Assembly (NCBI RefSeq): GCF_024494565.1 | Contig: NZ_JANHDN010000006.1 | Location: forward strand, 1-64,000 | DNA: 64,000 bases | DNA from: Halorubrum rutilum | GTDB lineage: Archaea > Halobacteriota > Halobacteria > Halobacteriales > Haloferacaceae | Reading direction: 5' to 3' | In this document: piece by piece, positions 41,421 to 50,301 of the stretch | Position numbering within the stretch: the stretch's first letter is position 1 | Layout of the letters: each line of letters starts with the position of its first letter | Notes under the pieces: generated by a model | The model's input: only the letters and a program-made list of their open reading frames with translations | Database searches by the model: none | What the model was told of the DNA's origin: nothing | Program-made: the position numbers and the translations under genes

Positions 41421-42572
41421 TTAGTGTTCCACACCGGCGAACTCGGGGGATCGATCCAAGTTATCGACAATGGCCTTCACGATCGCTGTCGTATCCTCGA
41501 TATCCTTCGTAGAGACCTGATCGAGGTCGTCAGATGGCTGATGGTATTGGTCGTACGGCCAGAAAATCAGCATTGCGACTGGAATTCCTTCCTGGTAGTA
41601 TGGCCAGTGGTCCGAACCGCTAATCACTCCTTGGTAGTGCCGGTCTTCGTCATCGTCAAGGACTTGTTGGACAGCATCCCCTGCAATCGTCTTAATATCG
41701 CCATCGCCCGCCCACACATTGAGCAGTTCGCCGCCGCCGGCCATATCGATATTCACCTTAGCAACAATATCATCAAGAGTGCCGTTGGCTTTCCGCTCAT
41801 TGACGTAGTACCGTGACCCGACAAGCCACCACTCTTCGCTGCCGTACGCAACGAACGTCACTGTTCGATCTGGTGGGTGCTCGGCGTAATACTCCGCAAC
41901 ATTCACCAGCGCTTCCACTCCTGAGGCGTTGTCTGCGGCACCAGTCGCCTCATATGCGGAGTCATAATGTGCCCCAATGACAACCTCTTCATCTGGCTTG
42001 TCGGTTCCCTCAATAGTCGCAATGACGTTGTGATCGACGTAGTTCGGAACGCGCTTCCCCCCACACTCAAACGCTACGCGTACCTCGTCACCTGCCTCAA
42101 GACGTTCATCGACCCACTCCATCCCATCACTGCTAATCAGTCCATAGGTATCGACGAACTGTGGCTCAGTCGACGGGATCGGGAAAGCAGCCCCGTCGAC
42201 ATTCCCGAGTAGATACGCAAGGTGCTCACCATCGTCGTCGACGATCTCGTACCGTGGCAGTTCAAACAGGTCCTCAACCAAGTATGCGGTGCCAGCCTCA
42301 CGGAGCGTGCCTTCGACGCCTCCTTCTGGTGTACTCTCTGAGTACAGGACGGGGGCGACGTCTAACTCAATGTCGTGAGAAAGAACGTCAAGCTCCCAGT
42401 CGCGAGTGACCTCATATCCCTCAAATTTGAATGATTGGAGCTCAGCGTCGTATCCCAACTCGGAGAACGTGTCTTGGAGGTAATTCGCAGCCTCGTGTGC
42501 TGCGTTGGTTCCACCGACTCGAACGCCGATCTCAGAGGCGAGATGCTCCATGACGTTCATGGTAGTACTCAT
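41421..42572 (-). CDS. M28-family zinc aminopeptidase
   Basis: A 383-residue peptidase. The dinuclear zinc site is visible: VVIGAHYDSAYEATGAADNA supplies H and D ligands, YGSEEWWLVGSRYYV supplies the catalytic and ligand glutamates, KVNIDMAGGG an aspartate and SGSDHWPYYQEGIP the final histidine. A protease-associated-like insert occupies about 90-170. No signal peptide is evident, so it may be cytosolic, acting on peptides from protein turnover. ATGs at 42572 and 42557 are both possible starts. Confidence 0.9.
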   Translation of the reverse strand: MSTTMNVMEHLASEIGVRVGGTNAAHEAANYLQDTFSELGYDAELQSFKFEGYEVTRDWELDVLSHDIELDVAPVLYSESTPEGGVEGTLREAGTAYLVEDLFELPRYEIVDDDGEHLAYLLGNVDGAAFPIPSTEPQFVDTYGLISSDGMEWVDERLEAGDEVRVAFECGGKRVPNYVDHNVIATIEGTDKPDEEVVIGAHYDSAYEATGAADNASGVEALVNVAEYYAEHPPDRTVTFVAYGSEEWWLVGSRYYVNERKANGTLDDIVAKVNIDMAGGGELLNVWAGDGDIKTIAGDAVQQVLDDDEDRHYQGVISGSDHWPYYQEGIPVAMLIFWPYDQYHQPSDDLDQVSTKDIEDTTAIVKAIVDNLDRSPEFAGVEH

Positions 42573-42621
42573 TTTTAAACTGATAGTGTTTCATCATAAT
42601 TTTTTGGATGGCACCTCTATT

Positions 42622-42993
42622 TCATCGAAACCACTGCACCGGCTCAGGGATGACATTCGAGATAATTCCGATTAACAATCCGAAGTATCCGGCGAGTCCA
42701 CCGAGCGTCGCTGCGAACGGTACAGTACTATTGTAACGATTCCCGGCGTATATCGTCGTGGCCATGAGTCCAAGCGGTGCCGCAACCCTAACTCGTGGCT
42801 GCTTCCAGAAACGGGCGGCACGATCCGGCCATCGGGCGAATACAATTTCAATGAGAATCGAAACGACGGCACCACCAACAAATGGGATCGGATGGAGTAG
42901 TTCAGTTGGTGTCAGTCCACGTCGCCGTCCGACTACCCATACGACGAGTGCAACGAATGCAGCCGAGACAGCGTCAGTATGCCGTGTCGACAT
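42622..42993 (-). CDS. Small membrane protein
   Basis: A 123-residue protein with three or four hydrophobic helices (about 8-22, 34-50, 65-82 and 90-112) and an RRRG loop. No family recognised. It lies about 50 bases upstream of the M28 peptidase gene on the same strand but may be independently transcribed. Confidence 0.55.
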   Translation of the reverse strand: MSTRHTDAVSAAFVALVVWVVGRRRGLTPTELLHPIPFVGGAVVSILIEIVFARWPDRAARFWKQPRVRVAAPLGLMATTIYAGNRYNSTVPFAATLGGLAGYFGLLIGIISNVIPEPVQWFR

Positions 42994-43169
42994 ACGATCT
43001 AGTTTTTAGCCTACGAAAATACGGGTGTTGGCTATGAGTCCGGCTTCATCTTTTATTTATTATCAAACCTAGTGGGTAGACACACCAGCCTGTTAATCCA
43101 ATTGCAACCTGATCCCCCGGTTCCCTAGATTGTTTGCATAGTGGGAGTTCACTGGCATACGTCGTCCAA

Positions 43170-43178
43170 ATTTATTAT
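43170..43178 (+). promoter_or_regulatory. TATA box of PRC-barrel gene
   Basis: TTTATTATA centred 26 bases before ATG 43200, the classic spacing for a leaderless haloarchaeal transcript. The second ATG in the area (43190) is out of frame. Confidence 0.55.
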
Positions 43179-43199
43179 ACTGGATAGACATGTACCCGT

Positions 43200-43445
43200 A
43201 TGGAGCAGGTCCTCGCGTCCTTCCTCAGCGGCTACAGTGTCATGACCACAACTGGCGCTGAACTTGGTGTACTAAGCAACGTCACTGCCGACCTCCAAAC
43301 CGGAGAACTCGAACACTTCCGTGTCGATCCAAACGGGAACAACACCGGTGGATTCCAAGAGACAGATGCCGGTCACATACTCGTGCCTGCTGACGCCGTC
43401 TCTGAAAAAAGCGATTACCTCCTTGTAGAGCCGGCAACAGAGTAG
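43200..43445 (+). CDS. PRC-barrel domain protein
   Basis: An 81-residue protein formed almost entirely by a PRC barrel: VMTTTGAELGVLSNVTADLQ, LEHFRVDP and ILVPADAVSEKSDYLLVE. Stand-alone PRC-barrel proteins are abundant in haloarchaea; related domains occur in RimM and photosynthetic reaction centres, and some archaeal ones associate with the division machinery. Role here unknown. Its stop codon abuts the right end of the IS200/IS605 element, which inserted just past the gene. Confidence 0.85.
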   Translation: MEQVLASFLSGYSVMTTTGAELGVLSNVTADLQTGELEHFRVDPNGNNTGGFQETDAGHILVPADAVSEKSDYLLVEPATE

Positions 43446-43590
43446 TTCACTACGTGAACTAGCCTACCCTACTCGCTCACCGCTTGCGCGGTTCGCTCCT
43501 TGAGGGTAGGGCCTCCTGCTTCCACGACGCGCTTTGCAGATACGGACGTATCCACAGCGAGTGCAGTCTCCACAGGCGTTGTTTCGGAGT
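43446..43590 (-). ncRNA. Predicted omega RNA of the intact IS200/IS605 element
   Basis: By analogy with characterised TnpB systems, the guide RNA overlaps the tnpB 3' end and right end. This region has the stem CCTACCCT / AGGGTAGG (arms near 43464-43471 and 43501-43508) and the terminal hairpin at 43446-43460. The guide would be complementary to or read from the flank, i.e. the end of the PRC-barrel gene (below 43446). Confidence 0.35.
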
Positions 43591-44711
43591 ATCCCACTCC
43601 TTACATCTTCGAGGCCGCGAGAGAGAATGTTCCACGTCGCGTTCGCGTCCCTGTCCGCCTCAAACCCGCAGGCGGGACAGGAGTGTTCACGGACCCACAA
43701 CGGCTTGTCGGTTGAAATGCCGCACGACGCGCACTCCTTGGTCGTCCCTCTCGGGTTCACCGCGACGAAGTGCGTCCCCTCGTGTTCACACTTGTATTCA
43801 AGCAACGAGAGGAACGTTTGCCACGCGGCAGACGCCGTGTTGCGGCTGTTCGACGGACTTTCCATCATCCCCTTCACGTTCAGGTCTTCGACCGCCACGA
43901 GGTCGTATTCCCGAGCGTGGTACGCTGAAAGCTTGTGCAAGAAGTCGCGACGCTTCCGTCGGAGATCGGCGTGACACTCCGCGACTCGACGCCGTTGCTT
44001 CTCGTAGTTGTTCGACCCGTGCTGTTTGCGCGAGAGCCTCCGCTGCTCGCGCTCCAAGCGGTCGCGTTCGTCTGAGAGGTCAAGCGACCCGACCGCCGTG
44101 TCGTCGGTGTCGTGGGCGTACGTGAGAATCCCAACGTCGATACCGACGCACTTCTCGGGATTCTCAGGCGGTTCGGGCGGTTCGCGGTCCATTTCGACGC
44201 CGAACGTGGCGAACCACTCGCCCGTCGGTTCCTTCTTCAACGTGACCTGTTTGAGCGTCGCGTCGTCGGGGATGGCGCGGTGAAGCCGTATCGGTATATC
44301 CGCGAGTTTCGAGAGAGACAGCACAGTGTGACCGCCCTTCTTGTCGAGCTTGAAGCCAGACTGACTGTACGTGAAACTGCGGAACTTCCGTGGCGGCTTC
44401 CACTTGAGTTGCCCGACGCCGTAGCCGTTCTCTTTGAGTTTAGAGAGGCTGTTGAGGTTGTCGAACAGGCGTTCCACGACGGTCTGGAGCACCTTCGAGT
44501 ACACGTCCGAGAGGTCGTCCCACCACTGTTTGAGGTCGGGGAGTTCCGACCGTAGCGTGGTCATAGACGGGAGCTCGCCGTGTTCGTCTTGGTACTCGTT
44601 GAGGCGGTAGAGCGTGTGGTTGTACAGTTGCCGACAAATGTCTCGGTGGCGGTCCAACTCCTCGCGGTGGGCGTCGGACGGCTTGAGACGATAATTGTAG
44701 GCGTAGTACAT
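43464..44711 (-). CDS. tnpB: TnpB RNA-guided nuclease (IS605 OrfB)
   Basis: A 415-residue TnpB with an intact canonical RuvC site: D192 in GIDVGILTY, E275 in LVAVEDLNVKGM and D355 in ADRDANATWNIL. The zinc ribbon is CASCG (near 327-331) and CPACG (near 345-349). The N-terminal YYAYNYRLKPSDAH and the helical middle are standard. It should cut DNA guided by the element's own omega RNA, favouring retention of the transposon after excision. It differs from the 7.9 kb TnpB in the RuvC-II motif and is only distantly related, so two independent IS lineages are present. Confidence 0.92.
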   Translation of the reverse strand: MYYAYNYRLKPSDAHREELDRHRDICRQLYNHTLYRLNEYQDEHGELPSMTTLRSELPDLKQWWDDLSDVYSKVLQTVVERLFDNLNSLSKLKENGYGVGQLKWKPPRKFRSFTYSQSGFKLDKKGGHTVLSLSKLADIPIRLHRAIPDDATLKQVTLKKEPTGEWFATFGVEMDREPPEPPENPEKCVGIDVGILTYAHDTDDTAVGSLDLSDERDRLEREQRRLSRKQHGSNNYEKQRRRVAECHADLRRKRRDFLHKLSAYHAREYDLVAVEDLNVKGMMESPSNSRNTASAAWQTFLSLLEYKCEHEGTHFVAVNPRGTTKECASCGISTDKPLWVREHSCPACGFEADRDANATWNILSRGLEDVRSGILRNNACGDCTRCGYVRICKARRGSRRPYPQGANRASGERVG

Positions 44712-44715
44712 GGCG

Positions 44716-45129
44716 CTACTCGCGTTGGTCTTCTACGTACTGTTTCAGCACATCCAACGACACCTGCCCCGTCGAGATGAGGCAGTACGAGTCGTTCCAG
44801 AACGAGTCGCCCCACAGTTCGGTCTTCAGTTCATCCTCGTATTCGTTCCGAATACGTCGGGCAGTAGCGCCCTTGACCGTGTTGATGAACTTCACGAGGT
44901 CCGTGGTTGGTTTCGCTCGGAACAGGATGTGAACGTGGTCGTCCTCGCCGTCGAGGTTCGTCAGTTCGACACCGTAGTTATCCGTGAACCCGCTGATGAC
45001 CCCTCGAATGAATTGGGTTCGCTCCTCGGTTAGCACTCCGCGCCGATACTTCGTAGTGAGTATCAGGTGGTAATGCAGGGAATACGTCGAATGCGCTCCC
45101 GAATCGAGGTCGTATTCCATTGGGTTCAT
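44716..45129 (-). CDS. tnpA: IS200-type Y1 transposase TnpA
   Basis: A 137-residue HUH single-strand transposase. The HUH pair is in EDDHVHILFRAK (H-V-H) and the catalytic tyrosine in DVLKQYVEDQRE near the C-terminus; YHLILTTKYRRGV and SLHYH are the usual first strand. It excises and inserts the element as a single strand at the end hairpins. Its gene ends five bases before tnpB. The start may be ATG 45120 (MEYDLDSG). Confidence 0.93.
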   Translation of the reverse strand: MNPMEYDLDSGAHSTYSLHYHLILTTKYRRGVLTEERTQFIRGVISGFTDNYGVELTNLDGEDDHVHILFRAKPTTDLVKFINTVKGATARRIRNEYEDELKTELWGDSFWNDSYCLISTGQVSLDVLKQYVEDQRE

Positions 45130-45336
45130 ACTATTATACGGTACCCCAATGCAAAGCCGTTGCGACTACGTGGGCCTGTGGGCCTGCAACCGTATCGCTG
45201 TATGAACAGATGATGACGGCGCTGTATCCCCGCCCTACTCCGCTCCCTTCGGTCGCTCCGTCAAGGGTGGGGGCTTAGCGCCTATATCCAGCTAAACCAC
45301 GGGAAGCCTCGGGGCTTGACCCCGAGGCGGTTCACG

Positions 45337-45528
45337 AGACTGTTGATGCGCGGAAATAAACACCGAGGGTGCGGCTTGGATCGCCGATCGCTGCGATCAT
45401 AGCTTTTTCTTAACAGGATAAACAAATATTAGCCAGATGCATTCGCCCCTCCACTCCAGTAGACGGTTGGTCCCCCGCTACGAGTCCCTCCAGTCAAGCC
45501 GGATTCACGACATGCGGGTCACAATCAA
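45337..45528. other. Intergenic region before secreted-protein/ABC operon
   Basis: It holds the promoter side of the 45.5 kb operon; an AT-rich stretch, cttaacaggataaacaaatattagcc near 45411-45436, could supply TATA elements, though none sits at leaderless distance from ATG 45529. No gene seen. Confidence 0.35.
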
Positions 45529-46722
45529 ATGACCGCTAGTCGCTTGATCCGTGGGTTTGTCGCACTGGTCGTAGTAACCAGCGCGATGGTCAGCGGTGTC
45601 ACGGTGGTTGCTGCGAATGGCCCTGCAGTCAACGTGTCATCAGTGAACGTCACGCCCACAGACCCAACAGTCGGTGAGACGGTCACAGTTGAGGTGACGA
45701 TCTCGAATCAAGAAGGGAGCAATTCGATCGTTGATGTCTCAAGCATTATGCTGCGAACAACCAGCGAGCACTACGAGCGCGTTGAGGACGTTGGCGCGAT
45801 TGCTCCCGGCGGCAGTCTGACAATCCCGATTACAACCTCGTTCGACACTGCGGGTGAAAAGGAACTGCTGGCGCATGTTTCTGCGGCGTCACAATCAAAC
45901 GGAAGTGAGACATCCCACCTGCGGGCGTACTACCGCCCGATTACGATCGATGTGGAGGCCCCTGAGATAGACGCCGGCATCGCAGCGAGCACAAACAGCT
46001 CCGGAGAGACCACGGTCACGCTCACCAACTACGGGAACGTTGAGCTAACTGACGCCGAAATACGGACCTCAGTCAACGGAACCCAACGCGACCAGCGGGA
46101 TATGTTCGACATTACACCCAACCAGAGTGAATCAGTTACATTTGACACCGCCAACTACGACTCGGATATTGTCACACTCACCGGAGCGTATACTGCCCGC
46201 GGTGAGCGTCATGAGGTTACTCGTACAGTCGATCTCAATCAGCAGGTACAAGGCGAAATTCGATTAACCAGCGTTGAAATCACAGAGAGAGGAACAACCA
46301 TCTCAGTTGACGGCGAAGCTGCAAATATCGGTGGAACAGATGTCGAATCTGTCCTCGTACGTGTCCCGGACAGTGACACTGTGTCGCCGGCTGGCGGATC
46401 TGGGGAGTTCTTTGTCGGCTCCGTCGACGCGAGTGAGTTCGCAACGTTTGAACTCAGTTCATCTGTCTCAAACGGGACAGACACGCTTCCAATTGAACTC
46501 ACCTATATTGTCGACGATGAGCGGATCACAACCACACAGACAATCGACATCTCAACGGCCGGCTCTAGTAGTCCCGAACCGAGTCAAGATCAGCCAGCTG
46601 CATCCTCAACCGGCGATGGTAGTTCTGGTTCGCTGGGACTCCCGCTGATTCCACTCATCCTTGGGCTGTTTGTGGTAGTCGGTGGAAGCGGTGTGCTCTA
46701 TTGGCTCTGGAATCGCGAATGA
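45529..46722 (+). CDS. Secreted, C-terminally anchored protein with CARDB-like domains
   Basis: A 397-residue surface protein. A Sec-type signal (MTASRLIRGFVALVVVTSAM, cut near VVAANG) is followed by three beta-sandwich repeats of the CARDB kind: VNVTPTDPTVGETVTVEVTI, then TVTLTNYGNVELTDAEIRTS and the VSVDGEAANIGGTDVESV region. A proline/serine-rich stretch leads to a C-terminal helix, LPLIPLILGLFVVVGG, with a short basic end. It overlaps the ABC ATPase gene (ATGA), so it is the extracellular part of an exporter or mechano-transmission complex encoded by the next two genes. Confidence 0.8.
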   Translation: MTASRLIRGFVALVVVTSAMVSGVTVVAANGPAVNVSSVNVTPTDPTVGETVTVEVTISNQEGSNSIVDVSSIMLRTTSEHYERVEDVGAIAPGGSLTIPITTSFDTAGEKELLAHVSAASQSNGSETSHLRAYYRPITIDVEAPEIDAGIAASTNSSGETTVTLTNYGNVELTDAEIRTSVNGTQRDQRDMFDITPNQSESVTFDTANYDSDIVTLTGAYTARGERHEVTRTVDLNQQVQGEIRLTSVEITERGTTISVDGEAANIGGTDVESVLVRVPDSDTVSPAGGSGEFFVGSVDASEFATFELSSSVSNGTDTLPIELTYIVDDERITTTQTIDISTAGSSSPEPSQDQPAASSTGDGSSGSLGLPLIPLILGLFVVVGGSGVLYWLWNRE

Positions 46723-47381
46723 GCGTTATTCGACTCATCGGCGTGACCAAGCGCTATGACACTGAGGCTGAGATAATCGAGGCGCTGAAAGCCGTTGACT
46801 TTCGTGCCGAACGTGGTGAGATGGTCGTGGTTACAGGTCCGTCAGGAAGCGGTAAGAGCACGATGCTAAACATGATCGGGTTACTTGACAGCCCGACCGA
46901 AGGGACAGTCCATCTTGATGGACGGAATGTTACTGATCTCAGCGAAGACGAGCGGACCGAAGAACGTCGCTCACAGCTAGGATTCGTCTTTCAGGATTTT
47001 CATCTGCTGCCGATGCTCACCGCAGTGGAAAATGTCGAACTCCCCTCGATGTGGGACACCGATGTTGACCGTCGGGACCGCGCTATTGATCTGTTGCGAC
47101 GGGTTAGCCTTGGCGACCGACTGTCACATACCCCCGACGAACTCTCCGGTGGGCAACAGCAACGAGTTGCGATTGCGCGAGCACTCATCAACGAACCGGA
47201 CATCCTCCTCGCAGACGAGCCGACCGGGAATCTCGACCAAGAGACGGGCAAAACAGTGCTTGACGAAATCACGCGTCTCAAAAATGAAGAGAATATTGCT
47301 GTCGTCGCAATCACACACGATGAGCAGCTGGTGGGATACGCTGATCGTGTTGTGCGACTCGTCGACGGGGTCGTCCAATAA
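46719..47381 (+). CDS. ABC transporter ATP-binding protein (MacB/LolD type)
   Basis: A 220-residue ATPase with Walker A GPSGSGKST, Q-loop VFQDFHLLPMLTAVENVELP, signature LSGGQQQRVAIARALI, Walker B ILLADEPTGNLD and H-loop AITHDEQL. This is the LolD/MacB group that drives mechanotransmission-type transporters. Start at ATG 46719 overlaps the stop of the preceding gene; the frame begins further left at 46701. It pairs with the permease that overlaps its stop codon. Confidence 0.93.
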   Translation: MSVIRLIGVTKRYDTEAEIIEALKAVDFRAERGEMVVVTGPSGSGKSTMLNMIGLLDSPTEGTVHLDGRNVTDLSEDERTEERRSQLGFVFQDFHLLPMLTAVENVELPSMWDTDVDRRDRAIDLLRRVSLGDRLSHTPDELSGGQQQRVAIARALINEPDILLADEPTGNLDQETGKTVLDEITRLKNEENIAVVAITHDEQLVGYADRVVRLVDGVVQ

Positions 47382-48529
47382 TGACTGTGGCGTCGTCCCT
47401 TCGTCGATTCCCAAGCGTGCTCATGGCATGGCGAAATCTCGGCCGAAACCGAACACGAACCGCCCTGGCGATGCTTGGTATCGTCATCGGTGTGATGGCA
47501 ATCGCGTCGCTTGGGATGACTGGTGTCGCACTTGAACAGCAGGCGACGTCCAACCTCGGGAACCTCGCGAATGAAGTAAGCGTCTCCCCCGGCGAGGATA
47601 TCGAGACTGACGGGATCACCAACGATCAAGTAGCAACGATACGAGACGTTGCACCCGCCACAACGGTCATTCCACAGAAATCGAATGCGACCGAGCTCAC
47701 GGCGCGGAACGGAGCAGAAGCGAATGTGCAAGTCACCGGCGTAACGAATCCGGCCCCACTGTACGATATTGCGTCTGGTGATGAACCCACCCGTCTCCAA
47801 ACAGGGGCGCTGATCTCAGCATCGACGGCTGAGCAATTAGGGTTGGAACTCGGTGACCCAGTCGAATATGAGGGGCAAATATATCGCATTCGTGGTTTTA
47901 TCGCCGCTGAAAGTGGGTTTGGACCGAGTGGTGTTGGTGAGCTTGTGCTCCCAGAATCAGCGCTTAGCGAGCAAGAATACTACAATTCAGTGACGGTCAT
48001 TGCCGCGAATGGAGAGGCGAGTACTGCAACTGCAAACGCCATCGAGACAGAGTTCAACGATGCCGACGAGGAGATTTTGACCGCGACGAGCTTCGCAAGC
48101 GTTCAAGAAAATATCTCCTCGTTCACTAACACACTTGAACTCGCCCTCCTTGGTATCGGTTCGATATCGTTGTTCGTTGCGAGCGTCGCTATTCTGAACG
48201 TCATGTTGATGAGCACCATTGAGCGTCGCGGCGAGATCGGTGTTCTACGTGCCGTCGGCGTGCGCCGGGGCGAGGTGCTTAGAATGATTCTCACTGAAGC
48301 AGCCTTTCTTGGAGCGGTTGGTGGCCTTGTTGGCAGCGCTGGATCGCTTGTGGTCGGACTCGCACTCTTCCAGGTTCTTACGGGGGACGCGACACTCGCA
48401 TTGGAGTGGTCAAGTTCACGCTATCTTCTCTATGGGATGTTATTCGCTCTGATTGCGAGCGTTCTAAGCGGAATTTACCCCGCATGGACTGCTGCCAACG
48501 AGTCCCCGGTTGATGCACTTCGTGGCTGA
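47381..48529 (+). CDS. MacB/FtsX-type ABC permease
   Basis: A 382-residue permease. First helix about 28-50 (TALAMLGIVIGVMAIASLGM), a large MacB_PCD-type outer domain (about 50-240), then three C-terminal FtsX helices with LNVMLMSTIERRGEIGVLRA, the coupling motif that contacts the ATPase. Members export lipids, peptides or macrolides, or transmit conformational signals. Its ATG overlaps the ATPase TAA (taATG). Together with the preceding CARDB-like protein this makes a complete three-gene system; substrate unknown. Confidence 0.92.
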   Translation: MTVASSLRRFPSVLMAWRNLGRNRTRTALAMLGIVIGVMAIASLGMTGVALEQQATSNLGNLANEVSVSPGEDIETDGITNDQVATIRDVAPATTVIPQKSNATELTARNGAEANVQVTGVTNPAPLYDIASGDEPTRLQTGALISASTAEQLGLELGDPVEYEGQIYRIRGFIAAESGFGPSGVGELVLPESALSEQEYYNSVTVIAANGEASTATANAIETEFNDADEEILTATSFASVQENISSFTNTLELALLGIGSISLFVASVAILNVMLMSTIERRGEIGVLRAVGVRRGEVLRMILTEAAFLGAVGGLVGSAGSLVVGLALFQVLTGDATLALEWSSSRYLLYGMLFALIASVLSGIYPAWTAANESPVDALRG

Positions 48530-48586
48530 GTTGTTATCAACCACGGTGATAATATACAGAGTTTGGTTACTGAATTTTAGCACCTG

Positions 48587-49987
48587 CTAAATCCGAGCGA
48601 GCATCGCATACAAGAGAACCCCGATCAGAATTGCGAAAAACGGTGCGAGCAAGACGAAGATACCGGCCGCCTCTGCTTCGCTCACCCGTGAAGAGCCAAG
48701 CATCACAAGCGGAACTCCGGCAAAAAATAATGCTAACACGAGCGCAGCACCCACGACGGCAGGATCTTGATCGGGACGTCCGTCATGTCGGACCGGCAAG
48801 CCAAGCGTTTCAATCGCTTGGTCTAGGTCTGTGACGGGGCCAAACTGGACTGTGTTTGTTGGCGTTGCCTCGACATTCGAGATGCTTAGTGTGCCGGTGT
48901 CAAACAAGCGGTCGGGAATTGCGTTTTTGATTTCAAATCGTGCTCGTGAGTGAACAGGCACAGTCCACTGTGGCGCATCAAGCACGGTATCGTACGCGAC
49001 CAGTGCGTCTCCGCGTCGTTGGTATTCGATGGTGCCGTATCGGAGATAGTAGCTTCCAACACGGACTCCGAAGACACACACCAGCACGCCGAAGCCAACG
49101 CCGCCCCACACGAGATTTCCTGTAACGATAGCGGCTACAACTCCAAGCAGTAGCAGCGCTACGCCACGATTGACTACTGTGAGTAGTATCGTACTGATGC
49201 TTCCAAGTAGTACTGACTTCGGGCTAACTGTCACTCGTGCCTGAACCGCCTCATCAGGAAGCTCTGGCTCAGGCTGTGGACGGCTGAGTTCACGGTCGTC
49301 GCAAACCCGATCGAAAAGTGCTTGCAGGGAGCTTGCAATCGGTCCAGTCGATTCCCATGACACCGAGAGTATCGTCTTCATAATCACAAACCCTCCAAGC
49401 ACAGCCACACCGGCTAACTGGCCCGCTGTCAGTCCAATTCCACCGAGTATCATCACCGCCATCGTCAGCTGTGTCGGTCGCTGCAGAATCTCACGAGCGG
49501 ATACCTCCTCGTATTGTTTGGTTCCAATGTAATCAACGCTGAATTCAATCACCTGTGCGATCAATAACGCACTAATGCTCAGACCAACCTCCCACGACAA
49601 CACTATCGATGTCTCGATTGCAATCCACGACAGCACTGTAATTGGCATAATCGTAGATCCCCAAATTCCGAGGATTGAGAGCGCAAACGGTATGTTTCGT
49701 GGATACACCGGCGGAAGCGTTGATAATGGACGCCAGCCACCTCGCTTGTGTCGTAGTTCATGGAGAGGTTCTCGCTGTCCAACCACATCAGGCGATCCCC
49801 GCTTTGCAAACAACGACTTCACCGCACCAAGAAGGACCGTACTAAACGCCTCAACCCAGTAAAGTACCAAAAGCGTCCAGACGTTCCAGTCTCCGAAGAG
49901 TACTCCGATTAGGGGGACCATGTTCGCTGTGATAATCACCAGATCGGTAGCTGACTGGTGCGGTACCGTGGAGGGCAGACCGCGCAT
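48587..49987 (-). CDS. DUF6498-type membrane protein
   Basis: A 466-residue multi-pass protein. The N-terminal half shows the haloarchaeal DUF6498 pattern: LVIITANMVPLIGVLFGDWN, VLYWVEAFSTVLLGAVKSLF, VYPRNIPFALSI, and a run of helices to about 215. After a soluble linker there are two more helices (about 265-300) and a beta-rich segment with YLRYGTIEYQRRGDALVAYD, then two final helices. No biochemical function known. Confidence 0.75.
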   Translation of the reverse strand: MRGLPSTVPHQSATDLVIITANMVPLIGVLFGDWNVWTLLVLYWVEAFSTVLLGAVKSLFAKRGSPDVVGQREPLHELRHKRGGWRPLSTLPPVYPRNIPFALSILGIWGSTIMPITVLSWIAIETSIVLSWEVGLSISALLIAQVIEFSVDYIGTKQYEEVSAREILQRPTQLTMAVMILGGIGLTAGQLAGVAVLGGFVIMKTILSVSWESTGPIASSLQALFDRVCDDRELSRPQPEPELPDEAVQARVTVSPKSVLLGSISTILLTVVNRGVALLLLGVVAAIVTGNLVWGGVGFGVLVCVFGVRVGSYYLRYGTIEYQRRGDALVAYDTVLDAPQWTVPVHSRARFEIKNAIPDRLFDTGTLSISNVEATPTNTVQFGPVTDLDQAIETLGLPVRHDGRPDQDPAVVGAALVLALFFAGVPLVMLGSSRVSEAEAAGIFVLLAPFFAILIGVLLYAMLARI

Positions 49988-50301
49988 GTTATCATTAATG
50001 CAGACGGCTGTAAAAAAACACTCTCAATGAACTCTGTTGGAATCCTTAGCCTGTTAAAATTTTTAATAACTGACAGGATCGGTGTCCGAGATACAGAGAC
50101 TGCAGTCAGCACAACGACTCATTAATGGCACCTGCTGACTCGGATCGGCTACCCCGGCATGCCGGGAGCCGTGTTCGATCTCTCGGTAGTGATTCACGGA
50201 AGTGATTGTACTCGATATAGCGGGAACCATGAACCGACGAACACTTTCACTTCCGGTCCGGTTGACTCAGATATTTTTCGCTTACTGAGGAAGTTCTCAT
50301 C
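49988..50301. other. Intergenic region with AT-rich hairpin
   Basis: About 310 bases between divergent genes. It contains an inverted repeat, CCTGT (50050-50054) and ACAGG (50073-50077), around the AT-rich ttaaaatttttaataac, possibly a regulatory site or the promoter core for one of the flanking genes. Nothing else recognised. Confidence 0.35.

Larger units (their letters stand above)
43446..45336 (-). mobile_element. Complete IS200/IS605 element (tnpA + tnpB)
   Basis: Both genes are intact and on the minus strand, five bases apart. The right end (43446-43460) is the hairpin GTTCAC-TAC-GTGAAC; the left end near 45309-45329 is the stem CCTCGGGG-cttga-CCCCGAGG. Near both ends the minus strand reads GTGAAC, consistent with the short cleavage-site sequences used by these elements. 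Similar GC-rich stem sequences (ccctactccgctc...ggagcg-type) recur inside both ends. Borders are estimated. Confidence 0.78.

Noticed and set aside
43464..45129. TnpB as a Cas12-type effector
   Set aside because: Length (415 residues), adjacent Y1 transposase and transposon end hairpins identify it as IS200/IS605 TnpB; there is no CRISPR array nearby.
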